This document shows positions 45,098 to 54,626 of a stretch of 64,000 bases of DNA, piece by piece (within the stretch, counting starts at the first letter, position 1; each line of letters opens with the position of its first letter). The stretch is from the NCBI GenBank assembly GCA_021292165.1, contig CM037879.1:37106339-37170338 (forward strand), given 5' to 3'. Under the pieces are notes generated by a model. That model saw only the letters and a list, made by a program, of their open reading frames with translations. It ran no database searches and was not told the DNA's origin. The stretch comes from Shinisaurus crocodilurus. Taxonomy: Eukaryota > Chordata > Lepidosauria > Squamata > Shinisauridae. The position numbers and the translations under genes were made by a program.

Positions 45098-45232
45098 CAG
45101 CCTTTCCCAAAATATCTGCTGCAGATATTTTGGACTTCAGCTCCCATTAGCTTCAGGCAACATGTCTAATGGTCAGGAATGCTGGGCATTGTAGTCCAAA
45201 ATACCTAGAAGGCACCAGGTTGGGGAGAGCTG
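45098..45232. mobile_element. CAGCCTTTCCCAA-family hAT MITE
   Basis: CAGCCTTTCCCAA on the left and GGTTGGGGAGAGCTG on the right, flanked by CTTTAAGA and CTTTAGGA (7 of 8 match). The centre holds a perfect short palindrome AATATCTGCTGCAGATATT. Confidence 0.75.
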
Positions 45233-45255
45233 CTTTAGGAACATAGCAGTCTTTA

Positions 45256-45440
45256 TGTTCCTAATGTTATATTATGTATAACTTGGTTTGCTCATATAAT
45301 TATCATTACATTTAAAAACTTTTAAACATAAACTCAGTTAGCAAATTTGTAATTATTGTTTGAATAAACTATGTTTTAAATTTAATATACAACATATGTT
45401 AATTTTATGAGCAAACCAAGTTAGACATAACATATTTTAG
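45256..45440. repeat. AT-rich element with 35-bp terminal inverted repeats
   Basis: GTATAACTTGGTTTGCTCAT on the left and its near complement ATGAGCAAACCAAGTTAGAC on the right enclose an AT-rich interior; GTTCCT occurs just outside both ends. Probably a MITE, family not identified. Confidence 0.55.
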
Positions 45441-46489
45441 GTTCCTATTTTATGTCTGACCAGAGGAAACTTCAGCAAGTAGTCACAGAAGCCAGAAGAA
45501 CAGGAGGCAGAGGAAGATTGGTGTACAGCATCTGTTCCTATTTATAAGGAAGTTTAGGGAAATTCCTAAACCTGTTTCTGTTTGTGGGTTGGTGCTCAGG
45601 GAAATCTTATAAGAAAGAAAAGCTATTTAGTTTTATTTAGTTGAGAACTTCTCAGCTTGGGAATGGTAAGCAGCCATATTTAACAACAATCTAAGGGTGA
45701 GAATTTGATTGGGGAAATGGCAAGAGAGAGGGGGGAAGGGCTAAACACAAGTCTCCTCAGTCTTGCTGCAATCCAATCACAAATTTCTTGCATAACATGT
45801 AGTTTGGCCCTACTAACAGAATGCCAGGTAAAAAATATGTTAAACATTAACTGGCAAAGACTGACCCCAAACAAACCATTAACAGACAGATTGGCCATAG
45901 ACAAGCAATGTTTATCTCAAAAGATGTAGTAGCAATTAGATGCTGTAACCCACTTTAAAAGTGAATATCCTTGTTTTACTATAAGTGGGTGCTGGGCCAT
46001 AAGAAGAAATAACCAATTGGCATAGAAACCATATTGCATGACTGAAATGGGAGAACCTTTGCCCTGGGGTCCAGACCCTTGGTAGAATGTAATAGTGACA
46101 ATCATTGTTGCAATTTAAAAGCATACAGTTGAAGTACTGCATCCAACTATAAGTATACAAGCTCCATTAAAATCAGGACATAATGCTGAAGCCTAAGGCT
46201 GTAATCCAAAACAGTCATTTACACATGAGTCAAATAACTACACATGCAGCTGGAGTTTTCTTTGAAGTCTTACCTGTGGCGATTCCCACTACTGAAGCAA
46301 GCCACTTTCTAAACTGGAGTACCTCAGCACACTATCATCTAGTATACACTGACTGGCAGTGGAACTCCAGGGTTGCAATGAGAAGCCCAACCTGGATATA
46401 CCAAGGATTGAACCAAAGACTTCACATGCAAAGCTTATGATCGCACTCTTCCAGTACTTGAAGGGTTGTCACACAGAGGAGGGCCAGGA
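45441..46489. other. Intergenic, possible SINE fragment
   Basis: Near 46365-46445 the reverse strand resembles a tRNA-derived SINE B-box region (TTGGTTCAATCCTTGG). Otherwise nothing is recognisable. Confidence 0.4.
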
Positions 46490-46945
46490 TCTCTTCTCTA
46501 TCATCCCAGTTTGCAGGACACGAAATAATGGGCTCAAGTTACAGGAACCTAGATTCCACCTAAACATCAGGAAAAATTTCCTGACTGTCAGAGCAATAAG
46601 ACAATGGAACCAACTACCTAGGGAGATGGTGGGCTCTCCCACTCTGGAGGCATTCAAGGTGCGGCTGGACAGCCATCTGTCAGGGATGCTTTGACCTGGA
46701 TTCCTGCATTGAGCAGGGGGTTGGACTCGATGGCCTTGTAGGCCCCTTCCAACCAGGGCCGGTGCTACCATTAGGCCAACTAGGCAGCTGCCTAGGGCGC
46801 AGGGTTAAAGGGGTGCCAGAAACGCTTGGAAAAAAATATACAGCGCTCTCAAGTGGGAAGGGGGGCACTAAATATCTGATCTTGCCTAGGGCACCAAACT
46901 GCCTTGCACCGGTCCTGCTTCCAACTCTACTATTCTATGATTCTA
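46490..46945 (+). mobile_element. CR1 LINE 3' end split by a hAT MITE
   Basis: CATCAGGAAAAATTTCCTGA through GGCCTTGTAGGCCCCTTCCA is CR1. The final bases (CTTCCAACTCTACTATTCTA) resume at 46918 after an inserted MITE. Same 3' end as 39540-39811. Confidence 0.85.
46754..46917. mobile_element. hAT-type MITE (CAGGGCCGGTGC family) in CR1
   Basis: The termini CAGGGCCGGTGC and GCACCGGTCCTG are flanked by exact CTTCCAAC duplications (46746-46753 and 46918-46925), which belong to the CR1 tail. 164 bp and about 95% like 15724-15879 by eye. Confidence 0.93.
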
Positions 46946-47136
46946 CCACTGACTGAGCTATGGCAGTTCCGATTGCATGTGTGGTTCCTGTTCATAAATT
47001 ACTTCACTGGGTTGTGGCCAATATTTCTACATCCTAGATCAAAAGTGACCAAAGTTCATAACCCTAGAAGCTGTACATGTGGCAGACAGTCATGTCATAG
47101 GTTCTCACTATTGTTCCCTGTCCCTTCCACAATGCT

Positions 47137-47505
47137 CACTCTTGGCAAATTCATTCCCTCCTGTCATTTCTTCCAGACTCTGCTTATTTTTCCTCTGTGG
47201 TTTATGATCTGTGGTCTATGTTCAGCTTTGCAGGTCACAAATTATGCAGGTCTCATCTAGAGAAGGCAGCCCAAAACAGTTGTGACTCCACGGTGCAATT
47301 CAGAAAAGGACTTATCCTCTCATGAGAGAGACTTAGCAGGAAGTGCTGTCAGTGGCAGCAGCTTGGCCTTTGCGACCCTAGAACTTCTGGGTATGGTGGA
47401 CCTGGTCTGAGGTGTGGTTGGGGGGAAGCTAGCAGAGGACACCACAGAGGAAAAATAAGCAGAGTCTGGAAGAAATGACAGGAGGGAATGAATTTGCCAA
47501 GAGTG
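47137..47505. repeat. Perfect 65-bp inverted duplication
   Basis: 47137-47201 (CACTCTTGGCAAATTCATTC onward) and 47441-47505 (ACCACAGAGGAAAAATAAGC onward) are exact reverse complements, separated by 239 bp. Neither arm resembles a repeat family found elsewhere in the window. Confidence 0.93.
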
Positions 47506-47921
47506 TGGTAGCCTCCTTCCCTTTGTCTTTTGGTACTTGGTATGTATTTTCTTTGCTGCAAAGGCAAAGTTTGCTAATTGATTGGTGATGAATACATCAT
47601 TACCCATAAGTAGCATACATATCTGAGCCAAGGGTGGTGTGTGTGTCTGTTTGACAAGAATTGAAGAATACTAGCAAGACGTTTGTGTTCTAAAGCATAT
47701 TGGTTTGTACCTAATAGTAGTTTTGTGCTACTGGAAAACCTTCCTCGTGCAAGGTGGGGTACCCAATTTTCTCCTATCCATCCTACCGACAGCAGCCCCC
47801 ACTCCTGAAGGATGGAGAACCCTCTGGAACGGTACGAGAGATGACACTGAAGACTGCAGTAAGTAAGAGGGGATTGGTGATAAATGGGCATCCTGCCATA
47901 CACAAACAAAAGCACTTTCTG

Positions 47922-48587
47922 AGAATTAAAGAGAATTAATTTTTACAAGTTAATTTGGAGATGGTATCTGACTCCGGTGAGATTAAATAGAATAGATAAT
48001 AAATGTTCTCCAATGTGTTGGAGAGGTTGTCAGGAGCTGGGTACATATGCTCATATGTGGTGGAGTTGTAAAAATGTAATGGATTTTTGGAAAAAGATTT
48101 TTGAAGAAATATCAGAAATTGTTGGTGTTGACTTAGAAGTTTGTCCTAAATTAGCTTTGTTATCAATAACTGAAAAGGTGGCCGGTCCTCAAAATGTTAA
48201 AGAATTATAAATTTGTTAACGGCAGGCAGACTAATGATAGCAAGAAAATGGAAAATTCAGCAAGTTTTCTCTATCACCGATTGGTATAAAGAAGTATGGG
48301 ATATGGTTTTAAATGATATGTTGACTTGTAACATCAAATGCAAAAGGGGGCAATTAAAGAAAAATATTTTAAAGGATATTTGGGGTTTATTTTTGGACTT
48401 TGTGTTAAACAAGGGGAAAGGGAGTATGCCGTGTCAAGATATGTTGTATTTTTGGAATAATGAATAATTATAGATTATAGAGATATAATTTATTATTTGG
48501 TCCCGTGGTGATGGGAGCACTATATAAGTTGTATGTGTGTTATTTAGTTATTTTTTGTATTGTAGAAAAATTAAAAAAAAAAAAAAA
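47922..48587 (+). mobile_element. 5'-truncated L1 LINE with target duplications
   Basis: A LINE 3' end terminates in a run of about 18 A (48573-48590) and is flanked by 14-bp duplications AAAAGCACTTTCTG (47908-47921 and 48588-48601). Two frames cover the ORF2 C-terminus. The 5' part of the element is absent, the usual result of incomplete target-primed reverse transcription. Confidence 0.9.
47977..48467 (+). pseudogene. L1 ORF2 C-terminal region, frame broken
   Basis: The first frame (47977-48210) has CSPMCWRGCQELGTYAHMWW and CKNVMDFWKKIF, the cysteine-rich CW...HMWW motif of L1 ORF2p. It stops at TAA and the next frame (48213-48467) continues with RLMIARKWKIQQ and MPCQDMLYFWNNE. The two reading frames show at least one disabling change. 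A relative is at 17105-17420. Confidence 0.85.
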
Positions 48588-48824
48588 AAAAGCACTTTCT
48601 GGCAGCCCAAGCCACCATTGGATACAACCCATTAATTTCAGAAGTCAATTTATGCTCATGAAATTGGGGGTTGACAGAACCAGCATTCTCAGTTTCCTCA
48701 TCTTACTGGAAGACTCAGCCGCCAAAGGACCTTGTCCTAATTCTGGCCATGTCAAATACCATGTTTTCCAATAATATCAATAAATTCATTTCTGTAGTTA
48801 TAATTTCAGCATGCAAAATGCTTT

Positions 48825-48975
48825 ACTATCCTCATCTAATTCTTCCTATGCTATATATTGTTGTTTTGTTTCCACAGATGGTGGACTTGAGGCTGAGAGA
48901 TAGTAATTTGCTAAAGACCACACAGGAAATCCATGATGCTAATTAAAGGTATGGAGCTTGGGTCTGAATTCAATC
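48825..48975 (+). mobile_element. MIR/CORE-type SINE remnant
   Basis: TTTCCACAGATGGTGGACTT, GAGGCTGAGAGATAGTAATT and TGCTAAAGACCACACAGGAA follow the MIR core (bases corresponding to a TTTACAGATGAGG...CTGAGG...AAGGTCACACAG pattern). It mimics an exon because of the CAG and GGTATGG words. Confidence 0.6.
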
Positions 48976-49618
48976 TGCTGGTAGGTTTTTGCCCATTATC
49001 AAGTGCAGGCTGTTTCTAGGTGAACTGATTCTGCATGAACCTGCAAATTGCACAGGAATTGTGACAATCCCCATGCTGATCTCTGTTAATCCAAAAAGCA
49101 GACCAGGGATTATCATGGTCAATGCATGCAGCACAATCAAAAAGAGTGACTGTCACATGAAATCTCTGCACTTGGGTCCTTTGTTCCTCCCTTGTAGTCT
49201 ACCCTATTGTGATAAAACAGCTGCAAGATACACATCCAGGCAAATCTTGAGAGTTTGAACACATTTCCCTTCCTACTTTATGTTGAGTGTTATTAACATT
49301 CATATAAATAGGGGTTTGGTCCCCAAGGAAGACAGCCAGAATCCAAAAATGGTTCAGGATCTTAGGCTGCAGGAAGAATTCTGTGCAACCTGGAATCCTA
49401 CTATTTTGCAGTGTTAAATGTTGGTCCAATGAGACACATCTAGTTTGGATCCTAATATATTCAATGTTGAAGTGGTCTTTTTTTCCTCTAAGAGAAACTT
49501 GTTTTTATTTTTCAAGTTTTTCTACCATACTCCAAAGAATTAAAACTTGAACACAGGTGTAAACTATTCTAGAGAGTTTTTATATGCATATCTGAGGTTT
49601 TAGACTTTCTTTTCTTAG

Positions 49619-49711
49619 CTTGCTTTAAAAGAAACAAAAGAAAAAAGAAGGAAGCAGCAAGAAGCAGAGAAACTATATCAGAGAATATTTCAGCAGGAGC
49701 AGCAGAACTGA
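49619..49711 (+). CDS. Possible orphan terminal exon (weak)
   Basis: A good acceptor (GACTTTCTTTTCTTAG) is followed by a highly charged frame LALKETKEKRRKQQEAEK... ending LYQRIFQQEQQN and TGA at 49709-49711. An AATAAA lies 512 bases downstream at 50223. The peptide would form a coiled coil. I do not recognise the protein, no partner exon is visible, and a second frame through the same bases is also open, so A-rich composition may explain it. Confidence 0.2.
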   Translation, partial: LALKETKEKRRKQQEAEKLYQRIFQQEQQN

Positions 49712-50639
49712 ACCCACTTTCAAAAGACTTACAGTGCTATCCTGTACACACTTACCAGGCAGTAATGGTGCTTCCAGACAAGGCTTTTATCATGCCATCA
49801 CCCTGCCTTATTCCTGGACTTTTATAGGGGATCCAGACATCATCATCTTGCATTTTTTACCGTCCCATATTTTCCCACCATTTCTTCCATCTTGTTTCTT
49901 ACCACAGAAAATCTGTTAAGGAAAAAAAGACAGAATAGCTGCATTCCGATTGTTAGCATTAGGACACCTCCATCTGGAAGCCACTACCCTAGCACTACTA
50001 ATCAGACGATGTTGTGAAGCTATTCCATCTATTTTTTCCTTAACGGAGTTCTGGTGCTAAGAAAAAAGATTGAAGAACCAGTGAGAAAGCAGTTCAGGAT
50101 ATGTGGTGGAATTCACTTTTTCTTTTCTATTGTAACTACAGTATGGCTTTAAGTGACAGGCATGCTTGGTCCTTTATTATAATCAATTGCTCTACATAAG
50201 GTTTTGGCAAGCACTGTGAGCTAATAAACACACATCAATGTCATGTCTGTTTTAATGCATCTGTAACTGACTGGCTGGATTGTGTGGTGATGCAGCCTTC
50301 ATCAGCCTGCAGTAAACAGAGCATAAAAAGTGTGCAATTGTTAGTTTTAATGAGAAATTTAATACCCAGAAGATCTCCTAAATAATTCAGCTGCCATCAC
50401 TGGCATATGAAAAACTTGACATCAGGCACAATAGATGCATTTTGAAAATGATGGATGGCCATTTCAACTGCTGCTGACACAGGGAGCGGAAGAAAAAGTT
50501 GAAGGGTACTTGCTCTTATAGCAAGGTCTATGTGTCAAAAGATCATCTCTACTTCTAGAGCTGTACAAATCCTGAATAACTTAGACGGCAATCTCCCCAA
50601 AGTGTAACCTTTTTACACTGCAAACCTATGCATGTCTAC
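49712..50639. other. Intergenic, no gene seen
   Basis: Apart from the AATAAA at 50223 there is no recognisable exon, RNA gene or transposon boundary. Confidence 0.45.
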
Positions 50640-50915
50640 TGTGATATGTTGATGGCCACCAACTTAGATGGCTTTAAAAGGTGATTAGATTAATTCATGG
50701 AGGATAAGGTGATCAGTGGTTATGAGTCATGATGGCTATATACTATCTCAAGGATCAGAGGCAGCATGTTTCTGAATACTAGTTGCTGGGGAACAGCAGG
50801 AGAGGGCTGTTCTACTTGTTGTGGGCTTCCCATAGGCATCTGGTTGGCCACTGTGGGAAGCAGGGTGCGGGAGCTTTGGTCTGATCCAGAGGAGTTCTTA
50901 TGTTCTTAAGATGCT
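50640..50915 (+). mobile_element. CR1-like LINE 3' end
   Basis: AGATGGCTTTAAAAGGTGAT, AATTCATGGAGGATAAGG, then GGGCTTCCCATAGGCATCTG and TTGGTCTGATCCAGAGGAGT. This is the fullest copy of the tail also seen at 411 and 24050. Confidence 0.65.
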
Positions 50916-50949
50916 CAGCCTTTGTCTTAAGAGTTCTTCTTGAGCTGGG

Positions 50950-51560
50950 CAGTGGCCACTGAGAATGGTGCTCTATGTTCTTTTGGCATTTAGACTTGTT
51001 GAATGAAGGACACCATTGACAGGCAGCTCTTGACTGACCATAGATATTATGATATATGGAAGAAGGTGGTCTTGAAGGTATGCAGGGCCCAAAAGGTTTA
51101 GAGCTTTATATGTCAAACCATAAGTTGTGCCTGGGAACCTATAAGAAGCTACTGTCAATGTTAACGTAGTGGTATAATGTTCTAGTGGTGGTGACTCACC
51201 ACTCCTATCAGAAAGCAGACTAACGTTTGCACTAGCTAAAGTTTCTGAACAATGTTCAAGTGCTTCTTATGTGGAACACATTGCATGAGTCAAGCCTTGA
51301 GGTTACGAAGTCATGGTAGTTTATGATTCTAAATAGCCTCAAATAATAAAAAGCAGTTTGTAGAAAGTAGATTTGACAAGTGGTTGTAGACCCTATACTC
51401 ACCACCATCTCTGATCCACATACATTAACAACTGGATCAGTAGTTTTAAAATTTTCTACCTTAATGGAGCCCTTTCCACCTTGACTTGTTTGCAGATGAT
51501 TTGGGGATATGTCCTGGGCGCACACCCAGTTCATGTGAGATTGTGGCCAAGCCTGCTGAG
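50950..51560. mobile_element. Degenerate LINE relic
   Basis: The phrases TTAGAGCTTTATATGTCAAA, GTGCCTGGGAACCTATAAGA and GCTAAAGTTTCTGAACAATG resemble a repeat that is widespread in reptile genomes. Its family is uncertain and no frame survives. Confidence 0.4.
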
Positions 51561-51710
51561 CCTCACAGTTGTCTTATTTGAACAGTGTGCAACAAAGACC
51601 ATACTCAACACTCCTGAGTATGTCTGTTCGTTGCAGAGGAAGGCCAATAGTGGTGGGAAAGCTGTCTTACAGAAGGGTGGATCCAGATTTGGTCATGCAT
51701 AGAATAGTTA

Positions 51711-52457
51711 TGTGAAGGATCAACAACCGGATCCTTTGCGTGAGTTCGGCAACTATAGGGTTAACCGGCAAAGCAATACGGCTCGTATCGGCTTTTGAGT
51801 ACAAGAGGAAAAACCACAGCCCTTTGAATGCCCAAATAAGGCTTTTATTTGTTTATACAATCGTGCAGGTCAGAACTAGCAGTCCTCTAGGAATACGTTT
51901 ACAGTCAACACAACCTTAGCTGACCCCCGCCTTACCCAATCAGCAGGCTCCCAGGTTAGTAGAGCGAACCTTGCCTCTGTCCTCAGACCAAAGACAATAC
52001 TCTAGTCAGTTTCAGCCTAGCTCTCGATCAGCGCGGCGTGGCTGAGACTGGTGTACCCGGACGGCTTGCTTAAGGTGGATCTGGCCCTGGCGTACCCATG
52101 GTTCCCAACAATCAACTACCGGAAGGGAGAGGGGTTTTCTACCCCAGATTTCCCGCTCTCCCCGCCCTCTGGGTCAGGTGGGGGCTTATGCCTGCCCCTC
52201 TGTTTCAGGTGGGCTTATTCCTGCCCAGGCAAGAAGGTGACGTAGGGGTACTTTGCAGCTCTTTGAGACTGCCCTGTTCGTTGATGGTCCTTCCTGGACT
52301 TTTGTGGATCTCCGCTGAGGCCCTCCTTTGTTGGGGCTGATGACTTGTCTGGTTGCTTCCCCGGTGATCTCATCCCTCCTCCCTCGCCCCCTCCCTTGGG
52401 GGGATTGTGTGTGTGTGTGTGTGTGTGTGTGCAACTGGTGTCTGGGCTTTCTCCACA
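51711..52457 (-). repeat. Gmr1-like element 3' LTR
   Basis: On the + strand it is bounded by TGTGAAGGATCAACAACC and GGGCTTTCTCCACA. It has a (TG)n run of about 14 units at 52406-52431. AATAAAAG on the - strand near 51845 is a candidate poly(A) signal. It differs from the other LTR at eight transitions, four of which look like CpG decay in this copy. Confidence 0.95.
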
Positions 52458-52468
52458 CCCTCCCATTT
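52458..52468 (-). promoter_or_regulatory. Polypurine tract
   Basis: On the - strand AAATGGGAGGG directly precedes the 3' LTR start TGTGGAGAAAG, as expected for the plus-strand primer of reverse transcription. Confidence 0.75.
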
Positions 52469-52508
52469 GGGGAAAGATGGCATTGGGGTCCACCACCCCA
52501 ATCCCTAT

Positions 52509-54623
52509 CTAACTGTTTTCTACTGAGAAAGCCCGGGACAACCCATCTGCCACGATGTTGTCCTTACCCTTGATGTGCTCTACGGAAAAATCAAAATCCT
52601 GTAGGGCCAGACTCCACCGCAACAACTTCTGGTTGGACCCCTTCACCCTATCCAGCCAGCATAGGGGGGAATGGTCGGTCTGCAGCCGGAACCGGCGGCC
52701 CCACAGGTAGGGGCGAAGCTTGGTCACTGCCCACACTATCGCTAGGCACTCTTTCTCGACAGTGGCCAAGTTCCGCTCCCGAGGCAAAAGTTTCTTACTC
52801 AAAAAGGCGACCGGGCACAGCCCCTGCTCTGGCCGTTCCTGCAGCAGGACGGCTCCCATCCCCGCTTCCGAGGCATCCGTCTGCAGAACAAAAGGGGCTT
52901 CAAAGTCTGGGGCTTGCAGCACACGGGCTGCCATCAGGCAGGCTTTCAGTCCTTCAAACGCTGCCTGGCAAGCGGCTGACCATTGTACCTTAACGGGTTG
53001 CCGCTTTCTGCACAAGTCAGTCAGGGGGGCGGCTAGCTGGCTAAAATGGGGCACGAACTTACGATAATAGCCAGCCAGCCCCCAAAAAGCTTGGACCTGC
53101 TTTTTCGTCTGGGGTTGGGGCCAGGTGCGCACCGACTCTATCTTGGCTTCTAGGGGCTTGACACTACCTCCCCCTACCTTGTGTCCCAGATACTCCACCT
53201 CCCCCCTCCCAACCTGGCATTTCTTCGCCTTCACCGTCAGCCCTGCATCCTGAATCCTCTGAAATATCTGGCGGACATGTTGCAAATGCTGCTCCCAGGT
53301 GGAACTGAAAATGGCGATGTCATCTAAATACGTGCAGGCGAACTCCCCCAGCCCATTTAACATTCCGTTTACCAACCTCTGGAAGGTAGCCGGACCATTG
53401 CGGACCCCAAAAGGGAGGGTGGTGAATTGGAACAACCCCAGGTGGGTCACAAAAGCAGACTTCAGGGCAGCATCCGAATCGAGCGGGACCTGCCAATAAC
53501 CCTTTGTCAGATCCAGGGTAGTGATGTACTTGGGCCCCCCAAGCCTCTCCAACAGCACATCCATGTTGGGAATGGGGTAGGGGTCAGGGACGGTCACTTT
53601 GTTTATTTTCCGGTAGTCTACGCAGAACCGGACACCCCCATCTTTCTTAGCTACTAACACAATCGGGGAGGACCAGGGGCTCGAGCTAGGGACAATGACC
53701 CCCAAGTCCAGCATGGCTTGGACCTCCTCGGCAACGACTTGGGCATGGGGCCCCACCGCTCGGTAGGGTAGGGACTGTATGGGGGGGCTATTCCCTGTGT
53801 CGATGGTGTGCTGTATGAGTGTGGTGCATCCCGGACGGTCCGAGAACATGGGCTGGAAATCTTCTAGGACCTGGGTGATCTGTTGCCGCTGCTGTTCGGA
53901 CAGGGAGGGGTACAGTTTGATCTCCTCCATTCCTCCCCCTTCCCCCCACTCGGCCAACAACCCTCCGTCCGGGTCTCCCTGTTCCACACATTCCTGCACT
54001 CCTCCCACCTTCGTTCCCCGTTCCACATACAATTTCAGCATATTTACATGGAATACCCTTTGCCTCCCCGGCTGTCCCGGGAAAGCCACTTGATAATTCA
54101 CTTCCCCCGACCTTCCAATCACGGTCCCTGGGCCCTCCCACTTCAAGCACAATTTGTCCGTCTTTTGGGGGCGCAGTACCAACACCTGGTCCCCCACTTC
54201 AAAAGTCCGTGGCACAGCCGTCCTGTTGTACCACGCGCTCTGCCGCTGCTGTGCTGCGTTGAGATGCTGCTGCGCCGTCTCCCTCACTTCCCGAAGGACA
54301 GTCTGGAGGTGCTGCATGAAAGTATGCACAGGTATGGAGGCTTCTGCGGCAACCCCCTCCCATTCCGCCCGTAACAGAGCCAAAGGTCCCCTGAGCTCCC
54401 TTCCAAACATCAGTTCGTTGGGGGAGAATCCCAGGCTTTCTTGGGGGGAGTCCCGGTAGGCAAACAACAAGTAGGGGAGGGCTTGGTCCCAAGTCCCAGG
54501 GTGCTTAGCCGCATATGCCCTGATCATTTTTTCAAGAGTCTGATTGAAACGTTCCACCAACCCATTGGTCTCGTGATGATATGGCACCGAAGTCAGGTGC
54601 TCCACACCCCCCAATTCCCACAT
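52509..54623 (-). CDS. Integrase end, reverse transcriptase and RNase H of Gmr1-like polyprotein
   Basis: The frame is 704 codons in the same phase as the upstream frame; the methionine is just the first after the stop. The integrase glutamate is E24 in HETNGLVERFNQ, giving D-35-E spacing across the stop. An integrase C-terminal SH3-like part is at about 140-200. Reverse transcriptase spans about 296-480 with SPIVLVAKKDGGVRFCVDYR, TTLDLTKGYWQVPL and the catalytic YLDD at 432-435. RNase H follows, with QTDASEAGMGAVLL (D583), a TDHSPL motif near 650 and DNIVADGLSR near 688-697. The frame ends before the polypurine tract. Reverse transcriptase and RNase H look undamaged. Confidence 0.95.
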   Translation of the reverse strand: MWELGGVEHLTSVPYHHETNGLVERFNQTLEKMIRAYAAKHPGTWDQALPYLLFAYRDSPQESLGFSPNELMFGRELRGPLALLRAEWEGVAAEASIPVHTFMQHLQTVLREVRETAQQHLNAAQQRQSAWYNRTAVPRTFEVGDQVLVLRPQKTDKLCLKWEGPGTVIGRSGEVNYQVAFPGQPGRQRVFHVNMLKLYVERGTKVGGVQECVEQGDPDGGLLAEWGEGGGMEEIKLYPSLSEQQRQQITQVLEDFQPMFSDRPGCTTLIQHTIDTGNSPPIQSLPYRAVGPHAQVVAEEVQAMLDLGVIVPSSSPWSSPIVLVAKKDGGVRFCVDYRKINKVTVPDPYPIPNMDVLLERLGGPKYITTLDLTKGYWQVPLDSDAALKSAFVTHLGLFQFTTLPFGVRNGPATFQRLVNGMLNGLGEFACTYLDDIAIFSSTWEQHLQHVRQIFQRIQDAGLTVKAKKCQVGRGEVEYLGHKVGGGSVKPLEAKIESVRTWPQPQTKKQVQAFWGLAGYYRKFVPHFSQLAAPLTDLCRKRQPVKVQWSAACQAAFEGLKACLMAARVLQAPDFEAPFVLQTDASEAGMGAVLLQERPEQGLCPVAFLSKKLLPRERNLATVEKECLAIVWAVTKLRPYLWGRRFRLQTDHSPLCWLDRVKGSNQKLLRWSLALQDFDFSVEHIKGKDNIVADGLSRAFSVENS

Positions 54624-54626
54624 TTT

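Noticed and set aside
48880..48950. Apparent exon with TTTCCACAG acceptor and GGTATGG donor
   Set aside because: The sequence follows the MIR/CORE SINE pattern and the frame has a stop before the donor.
53779..54459. Several + strand frames over 90 codons opposite the Gmr1-like pol
   Set aside because: They are shadows of the real - strand coding sequence.
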